Source of the DNA: Ignavibacteriota bacterium
GTDB taxonomy: Bacteria; Bacteroidota; Ignavibacteria; Tepidaquicellales; Tepidaquicellaceae
Direction: 5' to 3'
DNA length: 9,351 bases
Assembly (NCBI GenBank): GCA_003158365.1
Contig: PMIW01000177.1
Location: 1-9,351, forward strand
A model generated the notes under the pieces. It was not told where the DNA came from, did no database searches, and saw only the letters and a program-made list of their open reading frames with translations. This document shows positions 1 through 6,442 of the stretch, piece after piece; positions within the stretch are counted from its first letter, which is position 1; each line of letters begins with the position of its first letter. The position numbers were made by a program, and so were the translations under genes.

Positions 1-3000
1 TCTGTTAAGGAAAGTCTGACAAGAGTGAATGACATAATCCGTGAAAAACAAAGAAACGTTAATGCAATGGAACGGCAGGTCAGACGTGCAGAAGAAGCAA
101 AAATTGTTTTTGACGATTTGAAAAATCTTGAAATAGTGGTATCAAATTATGAGTTCAGGATTATGACGGATGAAATCCTGGAGATAAAGGAGCACGAAAG
201 CGAAAATATTAATTTAAAGGAAACCCTTTTAAAAGCCATAAACGAATATGACGCTAAATACGATTTGATGAGGGAAGAAAACCAGAAATATGAAGATTCT
301 CTAAATGAAATTAATGATAAGCTCTCCGATAAGAAAGACGAAATAAATGAAATTGAAAGGTTTAATCTGGTCACGGAAGAGAAAGTTAAAAATTATGAAC
401 AGAATATTCTGAGGCTGAATACTGAAAATGATAATTTCAACAAAAGCATTCTTCATCATAGTGAAAAGTCTTATGAATTAAAACAAAAAATTTCCGTACT
501 TAATAATACTCTTGAATTATCCGAAACAGCTCTTGCCGAAAAGAAAAGCAATGTTGATTCGACCATTAAGATAATAAATGAAAAGAAAAACGATATTATA
601 TCCATAGGACAGAAAGTTAAGGACCTTACAAAACTTCTTAATACAAAAAAATCCGAATACCAGAAAAATAAAATTAAACTCGATAACAATCTCGAAAGAT
701 TGAATACTATCGGTGGTAACATCGAAACCGACCTTAAGTCGATCGAAACTTACGAAAAAAATAAAAATGATTTTGACAAAACGTTGATATCTTTAAACGA
801 AGACCTGCGAAGAGTTGAGACTCAATATAATGCTGATTTAAATACAAAAGCCGGTTTAGAGGAAAAGATTTCAGAAAAAGAAAAACTTATAACCCAAAAG
901 AATTTTGAACTTCAGAATAAAACGAGCAAAATATTGCACCTTAATAACCTGCTTGAATCATTCGAAGATTATATAGAGGGTGTTAAATTTCTTCTCAGAG
1001 ATAAAAAACATCTCGGATTAAAGACTCTCATCGATACAATAGATGTCAATGATAAATTCAAAACTTCTATAGAAACTGCACTTGGCGAGGTATCAAATTA
1101 TCTTATTCTCGACGACTCCAGAGGTTTGCACAAAATTATAAATGAGCTTAATGCAAATGAAAAAGGCAAGGTAACTTTTATTTTAAACGATAAGCTCGAA
1201 TATTCAAATCCGTTCGTTCAGTTTGATTATTACCGTCCAGATTTTATTGATAACGAAGGTGTCTTTGGATTTGCAAATGAATTAGTAAAATCAAGGTATC
1301 CCGAATACCGGCTTTTAATAAATTATCTGCTGGATGAATACATAGTAGTAAGCGATGTAGATATCGCTTTCAAACTGTCAAAAGATAATTATTATAAATT
1401 TATTACTCTTGAAGGCGATATAGTTACAGAAAGTGTTATTCGCGCGGGAAGTAAGGTAAAGGAAGAGAATATTAAACTCGGAAGAGAAAAACAAATAGAG
1501 AGATTAATAAGGGAAAAAGATATATTCGCGGTTGAACTTAGTGAACTTGAAAAATCACTTCTGCCCCTTAAACAGCAGCTCGATGAACTTAAAATTGACG
1601 AACTCAAAGACAAAATTGCCGAACTCGATAAGAATATTTCGGGAATTCAAAATGAAATATCCCTTATTGTTTTCAAGATTGAAGAATTGAACAAGACTTA
1701 TTTTCTAAATCAGGAAATCTATACGAGGATTCAGGAAGAGAATAAAACTCTGAACGAGCTTATTAATTTATTAATCGAAGAATTAAATAAACTTGAGAAC
1801 GAGGAATCGAATCTTGAAAAAGAACTTGCTTTCCTTACGGAAGAATTCAATGAAATCGACCAGAATTACAAACAATTTTTGAACGAATATAACAGTTTTA
1901 ATCTTGAAGTCCTGAAGCTTAAGAATGAACTGAAAAATGAAGAAGCTAATCTTCAGCGCTCGATAAATACAATCGAATACCAGAAAAAACAAATCGAAAC
2001 CAATAAAAAACAGGTTCTGGAAGAGACTTCCCTTCTTGAAGAATTTAATGAAAATATATTTCATAATAACGAAAAACTTTCTTCACTTAAAAGCGAAGAG
2101 CAGATTATGGCGGATGAATATAACATCCAGAAAAAACTTTTCGATGAGAGAAAAGAAATTCAAAACCGCATTGATGACGAAAGAAGAGGCAAGAGACAGT
2201 TATTCGATAAGGTTTCTCAGAAACTAATCGATTCTCAGATCCGGATTAAAGAAAACGAAATAAAAGCCGAAAATATCCAGACCTTCCTGAAGAAGAAATA
2301 TGAACTGGATTTATTTCCTGATTTTAATGAGCTGAAAGCACAGGAAAATTTACTGAAATCAATGAATGATTTTATGGATGTAACGGGCAATTTCGATTTG
2401 AACAAAGCAAGAAATGAAATTGACGAACTTACAGTCAGGCTGAATAAACTCGGCGGCGGATACCAGCAGCTTGTGTGGGAAGATTTCCAGACCGAAAAAG
2501 AAGAACTAGAAAAAATGATCGTACAGAAAAACGATTTACTCGAATCAGAAAAAGATATCAGGAAAACAATCGAAAAAATCAATAATGAGGCAAGAGAAAG
2601 ATTCATGAAAACTTTCGAGGAAATCAGAAGTAATTTCATAAGGATTTTTACCGAACTTTTCCAGGAAGGTGATGAAGCAAATCTTAAAATGATTTACGAA
2701 GCGGATGAAGAAGGAAAAATTATTGAAGACCCTCTGGAAGCAAAAATTGAAATCACAGCAAAACCAAGAGGAAAAAGGCCGACATCAATAGAACTGTTAT
2801 CCGGGGGTGAAAAGACACTGACTGCAATTGCCCTGCTTTTTGCCATTTATCTTGTAAAACCCTCCCCGTTTTGCATTCTCGATGAGGTCGATGCCCCTCT
2901 TGATGTATCAAACCTCGGACGATTCAATAAAATGATAAGAAAATTCTCGGAAAATACCCAGTTTATTCTTATCACACACAACGAAAGAACAATGGAACGT

Positions 3001-3078
3001 GTTGACAGGCTTTACGGTGTTACCATGCAGGAACCGGGTGTTACCACAATCGTTGAAACAAAATTCAGAAATAATTAA
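1..3078 (+). CDS. smc: Chromosome segregation protein SMC, 5'-truncated by window edge
   Basis: SMC dimer subunit: an ABC-type ATPase that compacts and segregates chromosomes, normally with ScpA/ScpB. The frame is open from base 1; the GTG at 25 is internal, because the upstream codons (SVKESLTR) continue the helix into the RxNVxxMERQ segment typical of SMC. The N-terminal head with Walker A (about 150-170 residues) is missing. Visible parts, by window residue: coiled coil to ~315; hinge ~320-480; return coiled coil ~490-860; C-terminal head with signature LSGGEK at 933-938, Walker B ILDEVD at 959-964 (catalytic Glu962), D-loop APLD and H-loop His993. The TAA stop is at 3076-3078. Oddities: the hinge Gly-rich motif is reduced (ESVIRAGS), and the usual G-x-VN-x2-A-x2-E neck segment reads LGGGYQQLVWEDF. 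The head is otherwise intact, so the protein is probably functional. Confidence 0.96.
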   Translation, partial: SVKESLTRVNDIIREKQRNVNAMERQVRRAEEAKIVFDDLKNLEIVVSNYEFRIMTDEILEIKEHESENINLKETLLKAINEYDAKYDLMREENQKYEDSLNEINDKLSDKKDEINEIERFNLVTEEKVKNYEQNILRLNTENDNFNKSILHHSEKSYELKQKISVLNNTLELSETALAEKKSNVDSTIKIINEKKNDIISIGQKVKDLTKLLNTKKSEYQKNKIKLDNNLERLNTIGGNIETDLKSIETYEKNKNDFDKTLISLNEDLRRVETQYNADLNTKAGLEEKISEKEKLITQKNFELQNKTSKILHLNNLLESFEDYIEGVKFLLRDKKHLGLKTLIDTIDVNDKFKTSIETALGEVSNYLILDDSRGLHKIINELNANEKGKVTFILNDKLEYSNPFVQFDYYRPDFIDNEGVFGFANELVKSRYPEYRLLINYLLDEYIVVSDVDIAFKLSKDNYYKFITLEGDIVTESVIRAGSKVKEENIKLGREKQIERLIREKDIFAVELSELEKSLLPLKQQLDELKIDELKDKIAELDKNISGIQNEISLIVFKIEELNKTYFLNQEIYTRIQEENKTLNELINLLIEELNKLENEESNLEKELAFLTEEFNEIDQNYKQFLNEYNSFNLEVLKLKNELKNEEANLQRSINTIEYQKKQIETNKKQVLEETSLLEEFNENIFHNNEKLSSLKSEEQIMADEYNIQKKLFDERKEIQNRIDDERRGKRQLFDKVSQKLIDSQIRIKENEIKAENIQTFLKKKYELDLFPDFNELKAQENLLKSMNDFMDVTGNFDLNKARNEIDELTVRLNKLGGGYQQLVWEDFQTEKEELEKMIVQKNDLLESEKDIRKTIEKINNEARERFMKTFEEIRSNFIRIFTELFQEGDEANLKMIYEADEEGKIIEDPLEAKIEITAKPRGKRPTSIELLSGGEKTLTAIALLFAIYLVKPSPFCILDEVDAPLDVSNLGRFNKMIRKFSENTQFILITHNERTMERVDRLYGVTMQEPGVTTIVETKFRNN

Positions 3079-3079
3079 T

Positions 3080-3832
3080 GTGAAGGATTATAAGCTTAAA
3101 ATTTATTGTGATTTTGACGGTACAGTGACTAAAAATGATGTCTGGGTTTCGGCTTTCGGAAAATTTATTAAAGACAGAAAAAAATTTGAAATTGTCTGCG
3201 AAGAATTCATATCAAACGTTATTACTGCCCGCGAATGCAACCTGCGTGAACTTGACCTTATTGAAGATTTCAGCTTTGAGCAACTGGATAAATACCTTGA
3301 TGAAGAGGAACTGGATGATTATTTCCGGGATTTCCTTGAATATTGCAGCAATAACAAATATGAAATAACACTTTTAAGCGAAGGGCTGGATTATTATATA
3401 AATAATATTCTTAAAAGAGAGAAATTAAATTTGAAATTTTTCAGCAACAAACTTGTTGTTAAAGAAATAATAGATAAAAACGGGAAGAAAAGTACAAAGC
3501 TGACCTGTGAGTTTACTTACCCAGATGAAAATTGCTTTTATTGTGGTATGAGTAAACGCAATATATTAATAAACAATACAAATGACCTCGATAATGAAGT
3601 ATCTGTTTTCATTGGAGACGGAATTTCGGATTTCTGCGCTAGTAACTATGCCGATATAGTCTTTGCAAAAAAAAGGCTTGCCTCTTATTGCTGGAAAAAC
3701 AATATTACATATCACGACTTTAAAAATTTTCAGGATGTTATTGAAAAACTTGAATTATTAAAATCAAAAAATAAAATTAAACATAAACTGACAGCTAAAA
3801 ATTTAAGAAAAGACGTATTCTTAGGAGGATAA
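3080..3832 (+). CDS. MtnX-like HAD-IB family phosphatase
   Basis: Predicted cytoplasmic HAD-superfamily phosphatase, 250 aa. Motif I is DFDGT (nucleophile Asp11, acid/base Asp13). Motif II is the Ser100 in LLSEGLDYY. Motif III is probably Lys159 in SKRN. Motif IV is GDGISD (Asp180, Asp184). The sequence between motifs and the closing VFAKKRLASYC / FQDVIEKLE resemble the MtnX subgroup (2-hydroxy-3-keto-5-methylthiopentenyl-1-phosphate phosphatase, methionine salvage). No other salvage gene is in view, so the substrate is unknown. A CFYC pair (Cys152, Cys155) sits just before motif III, as in related proteins. I chose the GTG at 3080, one base after the smc stop. An upstream in-frame ATG at 2999 would add 27 residues lying wholly inside smc and unlike the family. 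The reading frame runs through an A8 tract at 3667-3674 without a break. Probably cotranscribed with smc. Confidence 0.86.
   Translation: MKDYKLKIYCDFDGTVTKNDVWVSAFGKFIKDRKKFEIVCEEFISNVITARECNLRELDLIEDFSFEQLDKYLDEEELDDYFRDFLEYCSNNKYEITLLSEGLDYYINNILKREKLNLKFFSNKLVVKEIIDKNGKKSTKLTCEFTYPDENCFYCGMSKRNILINNTNDLDNEVSVFIGDGISDFCASNYADIVFAKKRLASYCWKNNITYHDFKNFQDVIEKLELLKSKNKIKHKLTAKNLRKDVFLGG
3823..3828 (+). promoter_or_regulatory. Strong Shine-Dalgarno (AGGAGG) for the methyltransferase gene
   Basis: AGGAGG lies 8 bases before the ATG at 3837, inside the last codons of the HAD phosphatase gene (Leu-Gly-Gly-stop). It is the only consensus ribosome-binding site in the window, since the other starts have AT-rich leaders with little or no SD. 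Its position suggests the methyltransferase is translated efficiently and coupled to termination of the upstream gene. Confidence 0.7.
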
Positions 3833-3836
3833 TAAT

Positions 3837-4436
3837 ATGAAAACAATCGGAAAATTTTTGTTTAAATTCAGAAGCTATACTCCAATACCTTTTTTCTTTA
3901 TAATGATATTATTCATGAAGCCAAACCTGTACACGATATTATCGGGTTTTCCAGTTGTATTGATAGGTGAAATTATTAGAATATGGGCAGTCAGTTATGC
4001 AGGAAGTGAAACAAGAACAACCGATGGAGTCGGCGGTTCTAACCTTGTTACTCAAGGACCATTTTCTGTTGTAAGGAATCCTCTGTACATAGGAAACATT
4101 ATGATTTATACAGGACTCGGAATAATGAGTTTTTCACTATTCCCTTATATTCAGATTTTAGCATTAATCTGTTTTTCATTTCAATATTATTGCATTATAC
4201 TCAATGAGGAAGAATATTTAAAAACTGCTTTTGGTGAAAATTTTTCTATTTATCTGAAATCTGTAAACAGGTTTGCACCGTTAAAAAGTAAGATACCCGG
4301 GAATATTAAATCAAAGTTGCAATTTGACTTAAAAAGCGGACTTAAATCGGAAATCAGGTCGCTTCAATCTATAACAATTTCAGTGGCGATAATAGTTATT
4401 TACTATATTTTATTTATACTTAACAAATCTAACTAA
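3837..4436 (+). CDS. Isoprenylcysteine/phospholipid methyltransferase-family integral membrane protein
   Basis: Predicted SAM-dependent membrane methyltransferase of the ICMT/PEMT superfamily, 199 aa. Hydrophobic segments lie at about 16-28, 35-53, 87-122 (probably a hairpin) and 177-195. The family hallmarks are GPFSVVRNPLYIGN (74-87) and the downstream NEEEYL (123-128) with FGENFSIYLKSVNRFAP (132-148), which form the SAM-binding face in characterised relatives. Bacterial members methylate varied lipids or small molecules, so the substrate cannot be assigned; a prenylated-protein role is unlikely in bacteria. The C-terminal tail (about 150-199), with SEIRS followed by a last membrane helix, appears normal for bacterial homologues. 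The start is fixed by the AGGAGG eight bases upstream. It begins 4 bases after the HAD phosphatase stop, so the two are very likely cotranscribed. Confidence 0.85.
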   Translation: MKTIGKFLFKFRSYTPIPFFFIMILFMKPNLYTILSGFPVVLIGEIIRIWAVSYAGSETRTTDGVGGSNLVTQGPFSVVRNPLYIGNIMIYTGLGIMSFSLFPYIQILALICFSFQYYCIILNEEEYLKTAFGENFSIYLKSVNRFAPLKSKIPGNIKSKLQFDLKSGLKSEIRSLQSITISVAIIVIYYILFILNKSN

Positions 4437-4456
4437 CAATAGTTTAGATGTCTTTT
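4427..4456 (+). terminator. Possible weak terminator across the methyltransferase stop codon
   Basis: ATCTAACTA (4427-4435) can pair with TAG plus TTAGAT (4440-4442 and 4444-4449), leaving one bulged T at 4443 and a 4-base ACAA loop. The TAA stop at 4434-4436 lies in the stem and loop. A short pyrimidine run, TCTTTT (4451-4456), follows. The stem is weak and the T-run short, so this is a candidate only. Confidence 0.3.
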
Positions 4457-4484
4457 CAAAAGTATCACTTTAGTAATAATTAGC

Positions 4485-4510
4485 TTGACTATTATTTACA
4501 TAGTAGTTAA
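4485..4510. repeat. 26-nt inverted repeat (dyad) upstream of the barrel gene
   Basis: TTGACTATTA and TAGTAGTTAA flank the 6-base centre TTTACA. All ten positions pair in RNA if two G-U wobbles are allowed; in DNA it is an imperfect palindrome with two mismatches. It lies about 50-75 bases before the barrel gene start and just upstream of a TATAAT box. It could be an operator, a leader hairpin or a weak terminator, since only TTT follows it. The left arm contains TTGACT, which resembles a -35 element. Confidence 0.4.
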
Positions 4511-4530
4511 TTTAAAATGGAAGATTTATA

Positions 4531-4536
4531 TATAAT
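4531..4536 (+). promoter_or_regulatory. Candidate -10 element (TATAAT) for the barrel gene
   Basis: A perfect sigma-70-like TATAAT hexamer lies 23 bases before the ATG at 4560. It is in the only sizeable gap between the smc-linked genes and the barrel gene. No good -35 lies at 16-18 bases: TTAATT at 4507-4512 matches 3 of 6. The TTGACT at 4485-4490 is too distant to pair with this box. In a very AT-rich region a TATAAT can occur by chance, and group-specific promoters in Bacteroidota differ from this consensus. Confidence 0.25.
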
Positions 4537-4559
4537 GCGGAATAATTCATTAATTACAA

Positions 4560-5174
4560 ATGTTTAAAATGAAAAAACTCTCGTTATTTCTTTTACTAAA
4601 TATATTATATAGTTTTTCATTTTCGTTTGCACAAGATATCCCTACTACTATCATTAAAGATGAAGATATGAAGGGATATAAAAAGAAGAATTTCTTTCAG
4701 ATTTCTGTATTAAGCGGCTTTATTAATCCTCTCTTTATTCTAAATGATAGATATAATGCAAGCCCCAGTCTTGGAATGGATTTTGCATACCGTTTGAATA
4801 AAGAAACTGCATTATTCCTCGAAGGAAATTATATTTTCCTTGATAATAAAGATTCATTAGCACCCTCCAATACCTATTTTAATATTGCAGTTGGTACAAG
4901 GTTTTATTTCCGTGCTAAAGGTGTACGTTCCAGTTTCTTCTTTGAAGCTGCCGCAGGTCCATATTTCTTTATGCAAAGCTCAGGAGTAGTCGATACAACT
5001 ACATATGAATCGAAAACAATTGGAAAGATGGGACTTAATGCAGGTATGGGCGGAGAAATGGTACTTACCAATCACCTCTTTGTTATGATAAAAGCTAAGT
5101 ATAATTATATTATGGAAAATAAAGTTACAAAAAGTTATGTCAGCGGTTCTGTAGGACTTATGGTCAGATTCTAA
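4560..5174 (+). CDS. Small outer-membrane beta-barrel protein
   Basis: Secreted protein of 204 aa with an N-terminal signal peptide: MKKLSLFLLL followed by a hydrophobic stretch, with likely cleavage after Ala24 (FSFA|QD). The mature part has alternating hydrophobic/aromatic strands separated by turns (for example ETALFLEGNYIF, YFNIAVGTRFYF, SSFFFEAAAGPYFF, HLFVMIKAKYNYI) and ends in VGLMVRF. A C-terminal aromatic residue is the usual signature for outer-membrane insertion. The pattern suits a barrel of about eight strands (OmpA-N/OmpW-like fold class). The ligand or role is unknown. The ATG at 4569 is an equally good start and gives a more typical signal peptide; neither has an SD. It appears to be its own transcription unit, with a 123-base gap before it and a clear terminator after it. 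Confidence 0.8.
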   Translation: MFKMKKLSLFLLLNILYSFSFSFAQDIPTTIIKDEDMKGYKKKNFFQISVLSGFINPLFILNDRYNASPSLGMDFAYRLNKETALFLEGNYIFLDNKDSLAPSNTYFNIAVGTRFYFRAKGVRSSFFFEAAAGPYFFMQSSGVVDTTTYESKTIGKMGLNAGMGGEMVLTNHLFVMIKAKYNYIMENKVTKSYVSGSVGLMVRF

Positions 5175-5195
5175 TCTTCATAAAATATTTTTTTG

Positions 5196-5233
5196 AAAAC
5201 TTTTTAAGTGAATATCTTAAAAAGTTTTTTTTT
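5196..5233 (+). terminator. Rho-independent terminator after the barrel gene
   Basis: A perfect 13-bp stem, AAAACTTTTTAAG (5196-5208) with CTTAAAAAGTTTT (5216-5228), closes a 7-base loop (TGAATAT). The stem runs into a continuous T-run ending at 5233. It sits 21 bases after the barrel stop codon and about 70 bases before lpxB, separating the two units. The stem has only two G-C pairs, so strength comes from length and the T-run. Confidence 0.8.
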
Positions 5234-5305
5234 ACCCGGTTGTGACTTTAAATTGGGATATCAAACTGAATATAAAAATATATATTTAATTGCTATTTTT
5301 CTTAT

Positions 5306-6442
5306 ATGCAAAATAATCCAAAAATATTCATTGTTGCAGGTGAGGCATCGGGAGATGAAAACGGGGCTGCACTTATCAGCAATATTTCTGAATTAAATAA
5401 TAATATATCATACTTTGGTATAGGCGGATCAAAATTAAAGGAGAAAAATGTTGAGATAATATATGACTATTCTGCCGTCAATTATATCGGCTTTTCGAAT
5501 GTAATTAAGAATATTAAAGTAATTAAAAAAATACTCAACGACACGGTCGAATTTGTAAAAAAACTTAATCCGGATCTGATAATTTTAATTGACTTCCCGG
5601 GTTTTAATCTTAAATTCGCAGAATATGTAAAAAAGTTCTATAAAGGCAAAATAATTTACTACATTTCACCTCAAATCTGGGCCTGGCATAAAAGCAGAAT
5701 AAAAAAGATTAAAAAATATATCGATAAGATGCTAGTAATTTTTCCATTTGAAGTGGATTTTTACAAAAAACTGAATTTCGGTGCTGAATATGTCGGACAT
5801 CCGATGATTAAAAAAGTAGACGCGTTTCTTAACGAACATAAAAGAGAGAAATCAGACAGTCTGAATATTTGCCTTCTTCCGGGAAGCCGTATGGAAGAAG
5901 TACAGAAGATTTTCCCGACTCTTGCAGGTGTGGCGGAAGTAATAAGACGGGAATTTAATGCGGAAATAAGCCTCATTTATCCCGGAAATATCAGCCAGCA
6001 TTATTATAAAAACGTTCTTAAAGGCCGGCAGTGTAACCTTATATTAAACAATGAGGATAATCATTACAAGACTCTGTTTAATTCCGATCTGGTTTTGACA
6101 AAATTCGGAACGACAACACTTGAATTGTCATTATTAAAAATTCCCTTTATATCCGTTTATAAAGCGGGAATTTTTAATTATACAGTCGCTAAAACCCTTT
6201 CCAGTATAAAATATGTCTCTATGCCGAATATATTAACCGGAAAAGAAATTGTAAAAGAATTTATTCAATCAGAAATGACTGCAGAAAATATTTTCGCTGA
6301 AGCTAAGAAAATTATCACAGACAGTGATTATAGAAGGGAAATGATAAATAATTTCATGGAAATGAGAAAAATATTTGATGAAACACCGGTGATAAAACCT
6401 GCGGCGGAAATTATTCTGAATGTATTATCAAAAAATAATTAA
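5306..6442 (+). CDS. lpxB: Lipid-A-disaccharide synthase
   Basis: Peripheral inner-membrane GT-B glycosyltransferase (family GT19). It joins UDP-2,3-diacylglucosamine to lipid X to form the beta-1,6 lipid A disaccharide. The 378-aa length is normal for the family. Motifs in order: VAGEASGD (10-17), IDFPGFN (95-101), SPQIWAW (121-127), YVGHP (162-166), LPGSRMEEV (191-199), FGTTTLE (267-273), SMPNIL (305-310) and EFIQ (318-321). The acceptor/UDP region that usually reads ASGTxTLE is KFGTTTLE here, a local departure. The ATG at 5306 places GEASGD at the expected distance from the N-terminus; no SD is seen. It is first in a block of five close-set genes, and its TAA overlaps the lpxK ATG by one base (TAATG). 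No confident promoter was found in the gap before it. Confidence 0.95.
   Translation: MQNNPKIFIVAGEASGDENGAALISNISELNNNISYFGIGGSKLKEKNVEIIYDYSAVNYIGFSNVIKNIKVIKKILNDTVEFVKKLNPDLIILIDFPGFNLKFAEYVKKFYKGKIIYYISPQIWAWHKSRIKKIKKYIDKMLVIFPFEVDFYKKLNFGAEYVGHPMIKKVDAFLNEHKREKSDSLNICLLPGSRMEEVQKIFPTLAGVAEVIRREFNAEISLIYPGNISQHYYKNVLKGRQCNLILNNEDNHYKTLFNSDLVLTKFGTTTLELSLLKIPFISVYKAGIFNYTVAKTLSSIKYVSMPNILTGKEIVKEFIQSEMTAENIFAEAKKIITDSDYRREMINNFMEMRKIFDETPVIKPAAEIILNVLSKNN

Noticed and set aside
2235..2639. 134-codon open frame on the - strand inside smc
   Set aside because: The translation is Ser/Phe/Leu-rich, as expected from the complement of Lys/Glu-rich coiled-coil codons. It lies wholly within a strong gene and has no recognisable domain. 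The other minus-strand frames inside smc are rejected for the same reason.
2999..3079. Extended N-terminus of the HAD phosphatase from the ATG at 2999
   Set aside because: The 27 extra residues overlap the conserved end of SMC and do not resemble HAD N-termini, where the DFDGT motif normally sits within about 15 residues of the start.
3667..3674. A8 tract in the phosphatase gene as a frameshift or phase-variation site
   Set aside because: The frame is intact and conserved sequence (VFAKKRLASYC) reads straight through it. Runs of this length are expected in an AT-rich genome.
5276..5287. Perfect 12-nt palindrome AAATATATATTT upstream of lpxB
   Set aside because: It is pure A/T in a highly AT-rich leader, so it is likely by chance. 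No convincing promoter elements could be tied to it.
5208..5396. 62-codon + strand open frame between the barrel gene and lpxB
   Set aside because: It begins inside the terminator hairpin and runs out of frame into lpxB, with no domain or signal sequence.
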